DNA from: Rhizobium sp. Root1203
Lineage (GTDB): Bacteria > Pseudomonadota > Alphaproteobacteria > Rhizobiales > Rhizobiaceae
Direction: 5' to 3'
Length of the DNA: 64,000 nucleotides
Assembly (NCBI RefSeq): GCF_001424945.1
Contig: NZ_LMCW01000056.1
Coordinates: forward strand, 1 to 64,000
The notes below the pieces were generated by a model. That model saw only the letters and a list, made by a program, of their open reading frames with translations, had not been told where the DNA came from and ran no database searches. Position 1 is the first letter of the stretch, and each line of letters opens with the position of its first letter. The position numbers and the translations under genes are program-made. Positions 34,685-43,168 of this stretch are shown one piece after another.

Positions 34685-35089
34685 ATGAAACCAACGCTTT
34701 CAATGTTCGTCGTGTCGGCTACCGTTTGCCTCCTTGGCGCGTTGCCCGCAGCCGCTGACAACACCGCAACCGTTACGCCCCTGATGAAGAAGGAACTTCC
34801 AAACTATCCCGGAAAGGAGGGGCTGATGATATCAGTCGACTGTGCGCCGGGAGGTTCCACCCCAATCCACAAACACGAGGCGAACGCATTCGTCTACGTG
34901 CTGGAAGGCTCGATCGTAATGCAGCTCAAAGGCGAAAAGGAAGTCACCTTGTCACCCGGCGAGACGTTTTACGAAGGTCCTTCCGACATTCACCTGGTTA
35001 GCCGCAATGCGAGCAAGTCGAAGCCCGCAAGGTTTATCGTTGTGCTGCTGAAGAACAAGGACGCTCCGGTTCTCATGCCGGTGAAGTGA
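34685..35089 (+). CDS. Secreted cupin-domain protein
   Basis: The 134-residue protein has a signal peptide (MKPTLSMFVVSATVCLLGAL, cleaved near AAA-DN) and one cupin barrel. The first cupin motif is visible as CAPGGSTPIHKHEANAFVYVLEG, i.e. two histidines and a glutamate in a metal-site arrangement, and the second as PGETFYEGPSDIHLVSRNAS. It should be periplasmic. No enzymatic role is assigned. It sits between the two NmrA-like copies, transcribed in the same direction. Confidence 0.88.
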   Translation: MKPTLSMFVVSATVCLLGALPAAADNTATVTPLMKKELPNYPGKEGLMISVDCAPGGSTPIHKHEANAFVYVLEGSIVMQLKGEKEVTLSPGETFYEGPSDIHLVSRNASKSKPARFIVVLLKNKDAPVLMPVK

Positions 35090-35188
35090 CATTTGTGTGC
35101 TCGGCGAAGAAACAGAGCGCCATAAACTGATAGCGGCTTGGCGACCAAGGCGAAATAGTGCTGCTACACAAATAGATGGAGCAAGCCG

Positions 35189-35945
35189 ATGAAAATCACG
35201 GTCATGGGAGCGAGTGGCCGCATCGGGGCGCGCCTCGTTCAGAGCCTCCGACAGGCAGCCATAGAAGTGACTGCTGCATCGACATCTCTCGGGGTCAACA
35301 GCGTGACTGGAGAAGGCCTTAGGCCAGCCATCGCGGGAGCCGATGTCGTCATCGACGTTACAAACGCCGCGTCATTTGGCGACAACTCTGCGCTGGGATT
35401 TTTCACGGCCTCCACTCAGAATCTTTTGGCCGCTTCTGCTGATGCCGGCGTCAGACACTATGTCGCCCTTTCCGTGGTCGGAACGCCTCGCCTTGTTGAA
35501 AGTGATTATTTCCGCGCGAAGATGGTGCAAGAAAATCTCATTCGGGCGGCGCGGCGGCCTTATACCATTGTCCATTCCACGCAATTCTTCGAGTTTATCG
35601 GTGGCGTTGTCGACATGATGGGGATAGATGGCGCCGGTTTCCGCCTTCCGTCGGCGTCTATAATGCCCATCGCGGCTGATGACGTCGCCGAAATGCTGGT
35701 CCAACTGGCGATGGGAGCAGCAAGGAACGATACAGTGGAGATTGGCGGAAAGCGAGCAATTCGGTCTGGACGAAATTGCTCGCATGCACCTCGCGGCAAA
35801 CGATGACATTCGCCAGGTAACGACGGACGACCGCGCGCGCTACTACGGAGTCGAGTTGAATGACGACACGTTGTTGCCGCTGAAGGGCGCACAGGTGGGT
35901 TCGCTGCGTTACGCCGATTGGCTGTCCCGCTCCATGGCCGATTGA
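35189..35945 (+). pseudogene. NmrA-like reductase, frameshifted second copy
   Basis: The first 186 codons read as a paralogue of the intact reductase at 33857: MKITVMGASGRIGARLVQSL, then LGVNSVTGEGL, VVIDVTNAASF, HYVALSVVGTPRLVESDYF and YTIVHSTQFFEF. After VEIGG the reading frame is lost and ends at 35806, while the expected C-terminus (EQFGLDEIARMHLAANDD ... LRYADWLSRSMAD) continues in the +1 frame to 35945. Dropping one A from the AAA at 35749-35751 restores EIGGSEQFGLDE, matching EIAGPERSGMNE of the intact copy. This is either a real inactivating insertion or a sequencing error at a short A run. Confidence 0.8.
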
Positions 35946-35979
35946 TCACCGACATCTTCCGTTACGCCTTCGTCTGCGT

Positions 35980-36843
35980 CTACCGCATACCAACAATGAC
36001 AGTCGCGGTCGAACGCAGTCGAACCTTGCCCTCCTGGATTGACCGTCGCGCCAATGCCAGAACCTCGTGGTGGATTTGCGCCTGCGTCTCCGTGTCGGCT
36101 TTCGCAAGCCCCGCTACTACGGGTGCTGCGATGTCTGTCATGAAGTCCCAGTACCTTTCCGGCGACTCGTGGATCATGATGGAAGAAACTTCCTCCTCGC
36201 GTAGGTCAGTCAGACCGGCCTCTTCGAACGCGGTGCGCATCAGTCCAGACGGGGCGCAACGAAAAAGTCCCGGCGATCCGGGCGGCGGCGCAGGAATTTC
36301 CATATGCCGGGTGATCGTAGACATGACCGTCGTTGCCCAGGGGTTCTTGTCGGGGCCACTCCAGACCGCCGCGCAGACACGCGCCCCCGGTTTCGCCACC
36401 CGTGCAAATTCTCGAGCGGCGAGTGCGATATCGGGAAAGAACATGAAGCCGAAGCGGCACAGAACACTGTCGAAACACGCATCGGGAAAAGGCAGCGCGC
36501 CCGCATCGCAAACTCTGGTTTCGACATTCGACAGGCCACGTCTAGCCGCATTCTCGGCGGTAACCGCCAGCATACGCTCGGACAGATCGGTTACAGTTAC
36601 TTTTCCACGCGGCGCCATAGCTGCCGCAGTGAGCCCGGGTTCGCCGGTCCCGGCGGCAACGTCGAGGATATGAGAGTGTTCTCCCAAATTCGAGAGCCGC
36701 AGCATCGCATCACCAAACGGGGCAAGCCAGCCTAGAACCAACTCGTCCCATTTCTTCCAGCCGGTGGAAAAACGATCCCAGGTCTCGCGTTGCTGTTCGC
36801 GGATCCGATCTAAGTTGCCAGGCATGCCCGTCGTTGCTCCCAT
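35980..36843 (-). CDS. SAM-dependent methyltransferase (class I, UbiE-like)
   Basis: The 287-residue protein has the SAM-binding motif HILDVAAGTGEPGL (about residues 58-71), GKVTVTDLSERML, and FDSVLCRFGFMFFPD, typical of UbiE/Methyltransf_11 members. The N-terminus (REQQRETWDRFSTGWKKWDELV) is conserved in a group of rhizobial methyltransferases. The substrate is not recognisable. It converges on the frameshifted reductase gene with a 34-base gap. Starting at a methionine six codons later is possible. Confidence 0.85.
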   Translation of the reverse strand: MGATTGMPGNLDRIREQQRETWDRFSTGWKKWDELVLGWLAPFGDAMLRLSNLGEHSHILDVAAGTGEPGLTAAAMAPRGKVTVTDLSERMLAVTAENAARRGLSNVETRVCDAGALPFPDACFDSVLCRFGFMFFPDIALAAREFARVAKPGARVCAAVWSGPDKNPWATTVMSTITRHMEIPAPPPGSPGLFRCAPSGLMRTAFEEAGLTDLREEEVSSIMIHESPERYWDFMTDIAAPVVAGLAKADTETQAQIHHEVLALARRSIQEGKVRLRSTATVIVGMR

Positions 36844-37168
36844 GATAAGGGTCCTGTCGGCCGCGTGGCAACACTATGAACCGTTCGGATCAGGTTACAA
36901 CTCAAATACAGGCTTCAAGTGGGCAGGGGTTCGTGGTTTGATTCCGATCAGGACCAAACGGTATTTGGTGCCGCGGTTGCCGGTCGCGCTTCGTCCGTGG
37001 AGACCTCTTTGGGGCAACCGGTTCCGTTCGATACGCTCAATGAAAAGAGTGTCGCTTCATTTCAAATTGGATAGATGCCAAGATTGAGATTAGCGATCCC
37101 TTTGAGATTGTGTTGACTCTGCCGGTTACTCAGTCGAAAACATCCTCAACGATAGAGGGAGACTACTG
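36844..37168. other. 325-base gap, promoter region of the SyrB-like cluster
   Basis: No supported gene is seen. The gap separates a minus-strand methyltransferase and the plus-strand SyrB-like gene, so it should carry both promoters. AGAGGGAGA at 37155 is the ribosome site for the SyrB-like gene. A TTGACT near 37113 could be a -35 element; no convincing -10 box follows. Confidence 0.35.
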
Positions 37169-37597
37169 ATGGCTGACGACATCAATCCGAGTTCGACGAC
37201 AGAGACTGTGGAAACGATTGCCTCTGCAACGGCGCCGGCGCCCAAAAAGCAGCGTGCACCGCGCCGGCAGAAGGCTGCTGCAGAAACAGCGGCTGCTGAC
37301 ACCGTAAAGACAAAGAGGGCATACCGGAAGAAGCTTGGCGAACTAGCCGGTGAAGCCAAGCCGGTGCTCGCTGAGACCCCTGTCGCGGCAAAGTCCAAAG
37401 CGAAGGGCAGTGTCAGCAGCAGCGGAAAAGATACCGCAAAGCCAGCCAAACAGGTGGCAAAAGTGCCAGCGACTGCCATCGGGGAAATTGCCGATCTCGT
37501 TCAACTTGAAGAAGAGAACAAACGTCTTCGCAAGGCCCTGGCAGATAAGCTGCGGGCAGAAAATTCCGATCTTCGCAAGCGGCTCGGACTTGCTTGA
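37169..37597 (+). CDS. SyrB-like small regulatory protein
   Basis: The 142-residue protein resembles SyrB of Sinorhizobium meliloti, which is reported to influence syrM/nod and exopolysaccharide regulation. It has a basic, alanine-rich N-terminal part (KKQRAPRRQKAAAETAAADT, then KTKRAYRKK) and a C-terminal coiled-coil-like block LVQLEEENKRLRKALADKLR followed by AENSDLRKRLGLA. No recognised DNA-binding domain or signal peptide is visible. It is the first of three tandem genes sharing this C-terminal pattern. The function is inferred by similarity only. Confidence 0.72.
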   Translation: MADDINPSSTTETVETIASATAPAPKKQRAPRRQKAAAETAAADTVKTKRAYRKKLGELAGEAKPVLAETPVAAKSKAKGSVSSSGKDTAKPAKQVAKVPATAIGEIADLVQLEEENKRLRKALADKLRAENSDLRKRLGLA

Positions 37598-37728
37598 CCG
37601 CGAGGGGGGCAGTCGGTCGGGTGTGCTCTGGCCTCTGCCCTCTATTTCGCGGCAGTCGTGAATTTCCCGGGCTTATAGCTAAAAGCCGACTTGACTTCGC
37701 GGTGCGGGTCGCTTGAAGGTGACGCATC

Positions 37729-38277
37729 ATGAAATCACCCTGGAAACTCCTTGTTCAATTAACGTCCCGGCGACGTCAGGAAGAATCGCGCGACAATCCG
37801 AGCGCCAGCGAGAGCAGTCTCGAAAAGATCGAGAGCGAACCCGAGTTCAATGAAAGTCCTGTAGCCAATTCCTCGGCGACAAATTCGAGTACGGTCGAAC
37901 TCGATGGCACGCGGACAGCTCTATCCCCGGCCTTTGTCCACGAAAATCCGTCGCCGGTACGCGATGAGATCCTGCACTCTGGCGCCGAACCAAATGCGAT
38001 TGTGCCGAAAGCCGGAGCTGGTAAAAGGTCCGCCAATGCGCCACGTGCAAACCGTCCAGCGCTTCCAGACAAACGCCGCGCCCAGTTGGTTGTGCCTCAT
38101 CCCGTTGCCACGCAATTGGATCAAAGTGTCCAGCCATCTTCGCCGGAGGATACATTCTTTGCAAAGTCGGAAAGCCTGGACGATGAAATCAAGCAGCTGA
38201 GAGGCCAACTGGCTCAGAAGCTGAGTTTGCAGAATGCGCATCTCCGGAAAATGCTGGAGCGCTTCGATCGCTCATAG
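37729..38277 (+). CDS. Small hypothetical protein with SyrB-like C-terminal motif (2 of 3)
   Basis: The 182-residue protein is hydrophilic and low in complexity for its first 145 residues. Its C-terminus, LDDEIKQLRGQLAQKLSLQN then AHLRKMLERFDRS, follows the spacing of the SyrB-like gene just upstream (L-xx-L-R-xx-LA-xKL-xx-N-xx-LRK-xL). No known domain, membrane segment or signal is visible. It lies about 130 bases downstream of the SyrB-like gene and 31 bases upstream of the third member, in the same direction. Confidence 0.65.
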   Translation: MKSPWKLLVQLTSRRRQEESRDNPSASESSLEKIESEPEFNESPVANSSATNSSTVELDGTRTALSPAFVHENPSPVRDEILHSGAEPNAIVPKAGAGKRSANAPRANRPALPDKRRAQLVVPHPVATQLDQSVQPSSPEDTFFAKSESLDDEIKQLRGQLAQKLSLQNAHLRKMLERFDRS

Positions 38278-38308
38278 ATCTCAATGAACATCTCAAGACT
38301 GGATACTT

Positions 38309-38884
38309 ATGAAGACACAGAAGCGAAATTTCGTTGTCGAATTCAAATCGGCACGCCGGCGGTCACCAATGCCAGATTCGATCTGGGGTAACACTGACCT
38401 CAAAGCCCATGCGCGTGAAGCGGAGGCTGAAGCGCCACATTTGTTCGAAAGTAACGTTACCTCTGAGGACCTGCGTGAAGAGGCTGAGATGCCGGCGGAT
38501 GCACAGCATCAAACGCAGTCTATTGAGGACAAAGGAGCCGAGAACCCGGAGCACGTTTCGGCTTCAATCGTCGAAGCCCAGCAAGTTTCCGCTAAGCCTG
38601 ACGGCGCAACGTCCCATTCAATTGCAGTTTCCAAAGTAAGGAGAGAGGCTGCGGAACCGCGTTCGAAACGGATATCGAAGCAGCAGCCTACAACGAGCGC
38701 AAAACGTCACGACCTTTTTGTGAAAAATACATCTGAGGCGCGCTCAGACAGCTCCGATGTCGAGGCATCCTCCGACGAGCTCGTCGCGCTTGAAAGCGAA
38801 AATCAGCGGTTAAGAGGATTATTGGCTCGACAATTGAAGCAGGAGAATCTGGATCTGCTGAATATGCTTGCACGATTTTCCTAG
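38309..38884 (+). CDS. Small hypothetical protein with SyrB-like C-terminal motif (3 of 3)
   Basis: The 191-residue protein is acidic and low complexity through most of its length, with a basic start (MKTQKRNFVVEFKSARRR). The last 35 residues, LVALESENQRLRGLLARQLK then QENLDLLNMLARFS, match the C-terminal block of the two preceding proteins. A basic N-terminus with the leucine-repeat C-terminus suggests a DNA- or protein-binding adaptor, which is an inference. No other function can be read. Confidence 0.65.
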   Translation: MKTQKRNFVVEFKSARRRSPMPDSIWGNTDLKAHAREAEAEAPHLFESNVTSEDLREEAEMPADAQHQTQSIEDKGAENPEHVSASIVEAQQVSAKPDGATSHSIAVSKVRREAAEPRSKRISKQQPTTSAKRHDLFVKNTSEARSDSSDVEASSDELVALESENQRLRGLLARQLKQENLDLLNMLARFS

Positions 38885-39202
38885 CCGCAGGCGAGCGCGA
38901 TATTGGCGGTTCGTCATTCACGTTTGCGAAAATCAGCTAAAAACCGCCTCACCAATTGATTCTTAATCAACCCATCGAATGCGCCTATGCCGAAAGCGAG
39001 TTAATAGCCGGACTGACCGGCAGGTGTTCCCGGATTGGATGCCCGACGCACTCGGCCGATTTTTAGGGGCGGCAGGATTGCGCAAAAAATCGGGATCCTT
39101 TGCCGCGCTCCCATAACATAGCGAATTGTGCGGTAGCGTGCTAGGTTTGGTGCCTGGATCAGGGCAAGCATTCACCTAGACGCCTAGCAGAGGACAGATG
39201 CC
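38885..39202. other. 318-base gap without a supported gene
   Basis: Only short frames occur here. The region is less GC-rich than its surroundings near 38930-38970. No clear terminator for the three-gene cluster or dyad is seen; it presumably holds the promoter of the next gene. Confidence 0.35.
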
Positions 39203-39883
39203 GTGCAAGGCCAGACACGCCCGATACAACCAGGGGAAAACGCGCCGGCCTTCACGCTTCCCGCGGCAAATCGAGAAGGTACCGTTTCTCTCGCCAACCT
39301 CCGCGGTCGGTCGTTTCTGATCGCCTTCTTCCGTGGACTGCATTGCCCGTTCTGTAGGCGTCAGGTGGGACAGCTCGGCGGCCTACAGCCGGCTCTGCGC
39401 GCTGCGGGGGTCGAAACTGTCGCCGTGATCAACACGCCTTTGGAGCGCGCCCGCATGTATTTTGGACACCGGCCAACACCGGCTCTGCTCCTGTGTGACG
39501 AAAATTGTACAACGCACCGGGCCTTTGGCGTACCGCACGCCGAATTCCTTGCCGAGAACAGTCGCGAGCAGCCAGTATGGCCTTATCGGGCAAGCAGGGC
39601 GCAATTTGAGGCAGCTCGCATTAACCCGACGGGCGAATTGCCCGAAGCTCTGCATCCAATGGCTGCCAATCCCGTGCTCAACGCCAAGGACGGCTTTGTG
39701 CTTAGCGAAGCCGATCATGCCATCTTCGCAAACCACCCCACACAGCTTGTCGGGCACTTCCTCATCGACGCGGACGGGATCGTTCGCTGGGTGCAAATTG
39801 AAGCGCGCGACGGGCCGAACAGCCTCTCCATCTTTCCAAACGCCGTGGAGATGCTTGCCGCTGCCGACAGCATCCGACATTGA
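39203..39883 (+). CDS. Thioredoxin-fold peroxiredoxin-like (AhpC/TSA) protein
   Basis: The 226-residue protein has a thioredoxin-like fold with the redox pair in FFRGLHCPFCRRQ (C48 and C51). The order PGENAPAFTLPAANREGTVSLANLRGR is typical of AhpC/TSA-Redoxin domains. A CxxC arrangement is closer to thiol-disulfide oxidoreductases than to classical peroxiredoxins (PxxxTxxC). No signal peptide is evident, so it is probably cytoplasmic. It starts at GTG 39203 and its stop is followed directly by an aminotransferase remnant. Role: peroxide detoxification or thiol redox control, not certain. Confidence 0.8.
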   Translation: MQGQTRPIQPGENAPAFTLPAANREGTVSLANLRGRSFLIAFFRGLHCPFCRRQVGQLGGLQPALRAAGVETVAVINTPLERARMYFGHRPTPALLLCDENCTTHRAFGVPHAEFLAENSREQPVWPYRASRAQFEAARINPTGELPEALHPMAANPVLNAKDGFVLSEADHAIFANHPTQLVGHFLIDADGIVRWVQIEARDGPNSLSIFPNAVEMLAAADSIRH

Positions 39884-39960
39884 CGTCGTCGCAAATCTGG
39901 ACATTAAGCCGCAGCCGCGTGTCTGTTGACTCGAAGTCAGATGCACTCCGCATTGGGCCG

Positions 39961-40203
39961 ATAGGGTTGACCACTTCCGAATACGTGTCGCCAGTCGGCA
40001 TGTTCCGTAAGCCACATGCCCCGGATCTCGACGTCCTTCCATTGATGGGCATGCGTGGGGCAGCCGGCCTCATTCTGCGTCCCCAAGGCAATACCATCAC
40101 GTCTTGTCCTTCGTTCATCATCGATGAGGCGCAGGTGGACATGATCGCAGATGCGTTTGAGGCATCGCTTTCGAAGGTGGAAGATGAGTTGCGCCAGAAT
40201 TGA
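39961..40203 (+). pseudogene. Remnant of a class III aminotransferase (C-terminal piece)
   Basis: The translation in this frame, GAAGLILRPQGNTITSCPSF then IIDEAQVDMIADAFEASLSK and VEDEL, matches the C-terminal end of class III PLP-dependent aminotransferases (GLILRP-G-NTI-...-P-I...T-AQ-D). The PLP-lysine region and the rest of the enzyme are absent, and no start codon with ribosome site exists. It is read as a truncated leftover, 21 bases upstream of the intact dehydrogenase, so the two may once have formed an operon. The left boundary is approximate. Confidence 0.55.
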
Positions 40204-40223
40204 TTGTTGAGGAGAGGAAGATA

Positions 40224-40982
40224 ATGTCGAGAAATCTGTTCGACTTGACCGGCCGAAGGGCTCTCGTAACCGGATCGGGTCAGGGAATCGGGCTCGGCTT
40301 GGCGCAAGGTCTCGCCGATGCCGGCGCCGAGGTCGTTCTGAACGGGCGCGATGCCGGCAAGCTGAAAGAGGCCGCGCGACTTCTGGGCGGCGGCGTGCGG
40401 ACGCTCGCATTCGACGTCACTGATCATGCTGGAGTGAGAAAAGCTGTCGATGATTTCGAAATGGAGATCGGCGCGTTCGATATTCTGGTGAACAATGCCG
40501 GCATCCAGCACCGTTCTCCACTTGAGGATTTTCCGGCGGAAGCATTCGAGCAGCTGCTGCGGACCAACGTCTCCTCTGTCTTCAATGTGGGGCAGGCAGT
40601 CGCGCGCCATATGATCAAGCGGGGATCCGGCAAGATCATCAACATCGCCAGCGTGCAAACTGCGCTCGCAAGACCCGGCATTGCCCCCTATACAGCGACA
40701 AAGGGCGCTGTCGGCAACCTCACGAAAGGAATGGCGACGGACTGGGCGCGTTACGGTCTCCAGTGCAACGCCATCGCGCCCGGCTATTTTGACACGCCGC
40801 TGAACGCGGCTCTGGTTGCCGACACGGCCTTTTCAGACTGGCTTGAAAAACGCACGCCGGCGGGACGATGGGGCAAGCTAGAGGAGCTTGTCGGGGCTTG
40901 TGTGTTTCTCGCCTCCGATGCCTCCTCCTTCGTCAACGGTCATGTGCTCTATGTCGATGGTGGCATCACTGCGTCCCTCTGA
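40224..40982 (+). CDS. Short-chain dehydrogenase (gluconate 5-dehydrogenase-like)
   Basis: The 252-residue protein is a classical SDR: TGSGQGIGLGLA (TGxxxGIG) at about residues 17-28, NNAGIQHRSP (NNAG), an active-site Ser in IINIASVQT, the YTATKGA motif (Y-x-x-x-K) and PGYFDTPL. The combination NAGIQHRSPLEDFPAEAFE is characteristic of gluconate 5-dehydrogenase/IdnO-type enzymes, which interconvert gluconate and 5-ketogluconate with NADP(H). The substrate is thus a sugar acid or polyol by family; context does not test it. GAGGAAG lies upstream of ATG 40224. The gene lies between two degraded genes. Confidence 0.88.
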   Translation: MSRNLFDLTGRRALVTGSGQGIGLGLAQGLADAGAEVVLNGRDAGKLKEAARLLGGGVRTLAFDVTDHAGVRKAVDDFEMEIGAFDILVNNAGIQHRSPLEDFPAEAFEQLLRTNVSSVFNVGQAVARHMIKRGSGKIINIASVQTALARPGIAPYTATKGAVGNLTKGMATDWARYGLQCNAIAPGYFDTPLNAALVADTAFSDWLEKRTPAGRWGKLEELVGACVFLASDASSFVNGHVLYVDGGITASL

Positions 40983-41052
40983 TGTTCTCCGACGCATCGT
41001 CGTCATGGCGTTTCCGGCCGCGGGAAGTCCACAATCGCAGATGAATCCGTAC

Positions 41053-41313
41053 CGAATACGGACCAGGCAGCTATATCTACAACGATGTCGCTGCTGCGTG
41101 CATGCCCGAAGACCGCGCGCCGGCAATGTGGAGAACGGTCGTCAGGTCGGCGGTAAAAGATTGTCGATGCAGGCACGAAGGTACGGACGTTCGATCGTCT
41201 CGCTGAGTGAGAAGCATGGGCGGATCGAATACACCGGCGAGAAGCGGCCGTCGTTGGGGGAACTCCTGCGCATCGTTCCCAACCACGCTTGCGTCATCAG
41301 CAATATGGTTTGA
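41053..41313 (+). pseudogene. Degraded D-threonine aldolase / DSD1-like gene remnant
   Basis: Pieces of an alanine-racemase-fold enzyme's C-terminal half are scattered over reading frames: EYGPGSYIYNDVAA, then KIVDAGTKVRTFDRLAE in another frame, then LSEKHGRIEYTGEKRPS and IVPNHACVISNMV. The order corresponds to (E/R)-GT-Y-F-ND, (V/I)-DAG-K, SEEHG and VPNHVC of D-threonine aldolase/D-serine dehydratase-like enzymes. Frameshifts and stops between them show the gene is broken, and the N-terminal half with the PLP lysine is missing. No function expected. Confidence 0.6.
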
Positions 41314-41550
41314 GTACGACCATTTCGTCAGAGGAGAGCACTATGCCCGCGCAGATCTTGTGCCAGCACGCGGCCGGATCACTTGATTGCGTTGGTTGTG
41401 ATGCCGGTTGCACCTGAAATCTGACCCATATTGGACGGCCCTCGCCTGCAAGTCTTGTTCGCATCTGCTCGAGCGGATGTGTTGGTAGAGGTCGACGCTC
41501 CGAAAGCGACAGCACCCTCCGACGACTGCTTCGGCGGTGCGCTTGCAGCT

Positions 41551-42984
41551 TCATGTCTGCCAGTCACCACCCGTTACGTGCGCACTTTGCGTGACGGGGC
41601 TGTCGGCAAGCGCGTAGGCATGGATGTAGTCTATCTGAAAATGGGCGCCGTTCGGCAATCCGTCGCCTGGTGATCCTGCGGCGCCGCCGATGGCGAGATT
41701 GACCAGCATATACATGGGGTCATGCATGTCGGCTGGCGTGTCCGCGTGTGCCACAGCTACGTCATCGAAATACCAAACGATCTGATCCTCGTTCCACAGT
41801 ACGCCGTACTTATGAAACCCCTCAGTACTGGTGACCTTGACCGCAGTCGATTCCATCTGGTGCGACCCTGCATCCTGACTGTGGACAGTGACGTTCACCG
41901 TGTTCGGGTCCTGCCCACGCATCTCCACGATGTCGAGTTCCGGCGGCCAGGAGCCGTTTTCCGGCAGCAACCAGAAAGCAGGCCACGCGCCCTGCTGGGT
42001 CGGCATGTCTGCCCGAATTTCGAAGTAGCCGTAGGTTTGGGCAAACGAAGAGTGCGTCGTCAGTATGCCTGACGTGTAGTCGTAGCCGTCGATCTGTGGT
42101 TCGAGTGCCGTAGGCGTCCGGCTTGCGGTGATGGTCAGGACGCCGTTTTCAACCGAAAATGGTTTGACTGCCGAAGTCGCGGCGTAGGAAGGGTTGATGT
42201 ACCATTGCTGCTCACCGTTCCCCGGAAGCGTGCTGCCTTTGTCGGGCGCCCACCAGAATTTGGTATCCCACGTGCCGTGATCGCCGTTGCGAACGGAAAG
42301 ACTATTGAACTCGTCTGCAAATGTGAGCGTGAGCTTGGACCGGTCGAGCGCCAGTTGAAACTGGTCGGCGTGGAGATCGGCTGCTGTGCTGTTTGCAAAG
42401 ACAAGGCTGTCGCCACCGCCGAGATCCAGGCGCAGATTGTTGCCTTCCTGCCTAGAGTGGCTGATGACCTGATCGAAAGTAGTCAAGCCGTAGCCGTTGA
42501 GACGGATCGTGTCGTCACTGCCGAAATCGACGATGAGGTCACTGCCATTGCCATGCGTGAAGATGAACGTATCGGCGCCGCCACCACCAATGAGGACATC
42601 GTTTCCTGCTCCGCCATCGATGGTCTGGCTACCAGATGCGCCTGAGATGATGTTGTCGCTATGATTGCCGAACGCGTAGCGACCGCTGCCGGTAACGGTC
42701 AGGTTCTCGAAGTTCTCGGGCAGGGTATAGCTCATCCACGTGTTGATGGTGTCAGTGCCACCGCCCGGTGCCTCAACTGCGCGATTGATGCTTGAGTAGA
42801 GGTAGTAGATATCGTCGCCCGTTCCGCCCTGCATCGTGACGTTGACCGAGCTGTCACCCCATATGGAGTCATTGCCGGCGGTACCCTTCAGCACTGGCCC
42901 CGAACCGGTTGCGGAAAACCAGGCGCTTGATCCACCACTGTAAAAGAGGCTTTTACCAACGGCGTTTTGAATCGACTGTGGCAT
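41551..42984 (-). CDS. Secreted GH16 beta-glycanase with RTX-like repeats (ExsH-like)
   Basis: The 477-residue protein has an N-terminal part (about residues 30-215) with glycine/aspartate-rich RTX-type segments such as GGTGDDIYYLY and DGGAGNDVLIGGGGADTF, then a GH16 domain (about 220-465) with the catalytic motif ELDIVE (E349 and E354, D351 between). There is no N-terminal signal peptide, consistent with type I secretion. S. meliloti ExsH, which cleaves succinoglycan, has this arrangement. ATG 42984 has AGGAG at 8-base spacing. It is encoded 185 bases downstream of its presumed secretion apparatus, so it is probably the substrate of that apparatus. Confidence 0.93.
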   Translation of the reverse strand: MPQSIQNAVGKSLFYSGGSSAWFSATGSGPVLKGTAGNDSIWGDSSVNVTMQGGTGDDIYYLYSSINRAVEAPGGGTDTINTWMSYTLPENFENLTVTGSGRYAFGNHSDNIISGASGSQTIDGGAGNDVLIGGGGADTFIFTHGNGSDLIVDFGSDDTIRLNGYGLTTFDQVISHSRQEGNNLRLDLGGGDSLVFANSTAADLHADQFQLALDRSKLTLTFADEFNSLSVRNGDHGTWDTKFWWAPDKGSTLPGNGEQQWYINPSYAATSAVKPFSVENGVLTITASRTPTALEPQIDGYDYTSGILTTHSSFAQTYGYFEIRADMPTQQGAWPAFWLLPENGSWPPELDIVEMRGQDPNTVNVTVHSQDAGSHQMESTAVKVTSTEGFHKYGVLWNEDQIVWYFDDVAVAHADTPADMHDPMYMLVNLAIGGAAGSPGDGLPNGAHFQIDYIHAYALADSPVTQSAHVTGGDWQT

Positions 42985-43168
42985 GAGTCAGCTCCTGTTG
43001 TTTGCCTCCCACCAGAAGGCTATCATCGTGCATTGGGCAGCGGCACCCCGAGGGTGGAATTGTCTGGGTCAGCCGACCGCTCCTCCCGTCAAAATGGATG
43101 CCACCATTAACAAAGAGGTCTCCCTAGCGCTGGCATGTGTCAGTGCGGGGCATTGCGCCATCAAAAAG

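Noticed and set aside
37169-37597. Nodulation or symbiosis island at the SyrB-like gene
   Set aside because: No nod, nif or fix genes and no NodD-type promoter box were seen nearby, so SyrB similarity alone does not support a symbiosis island.
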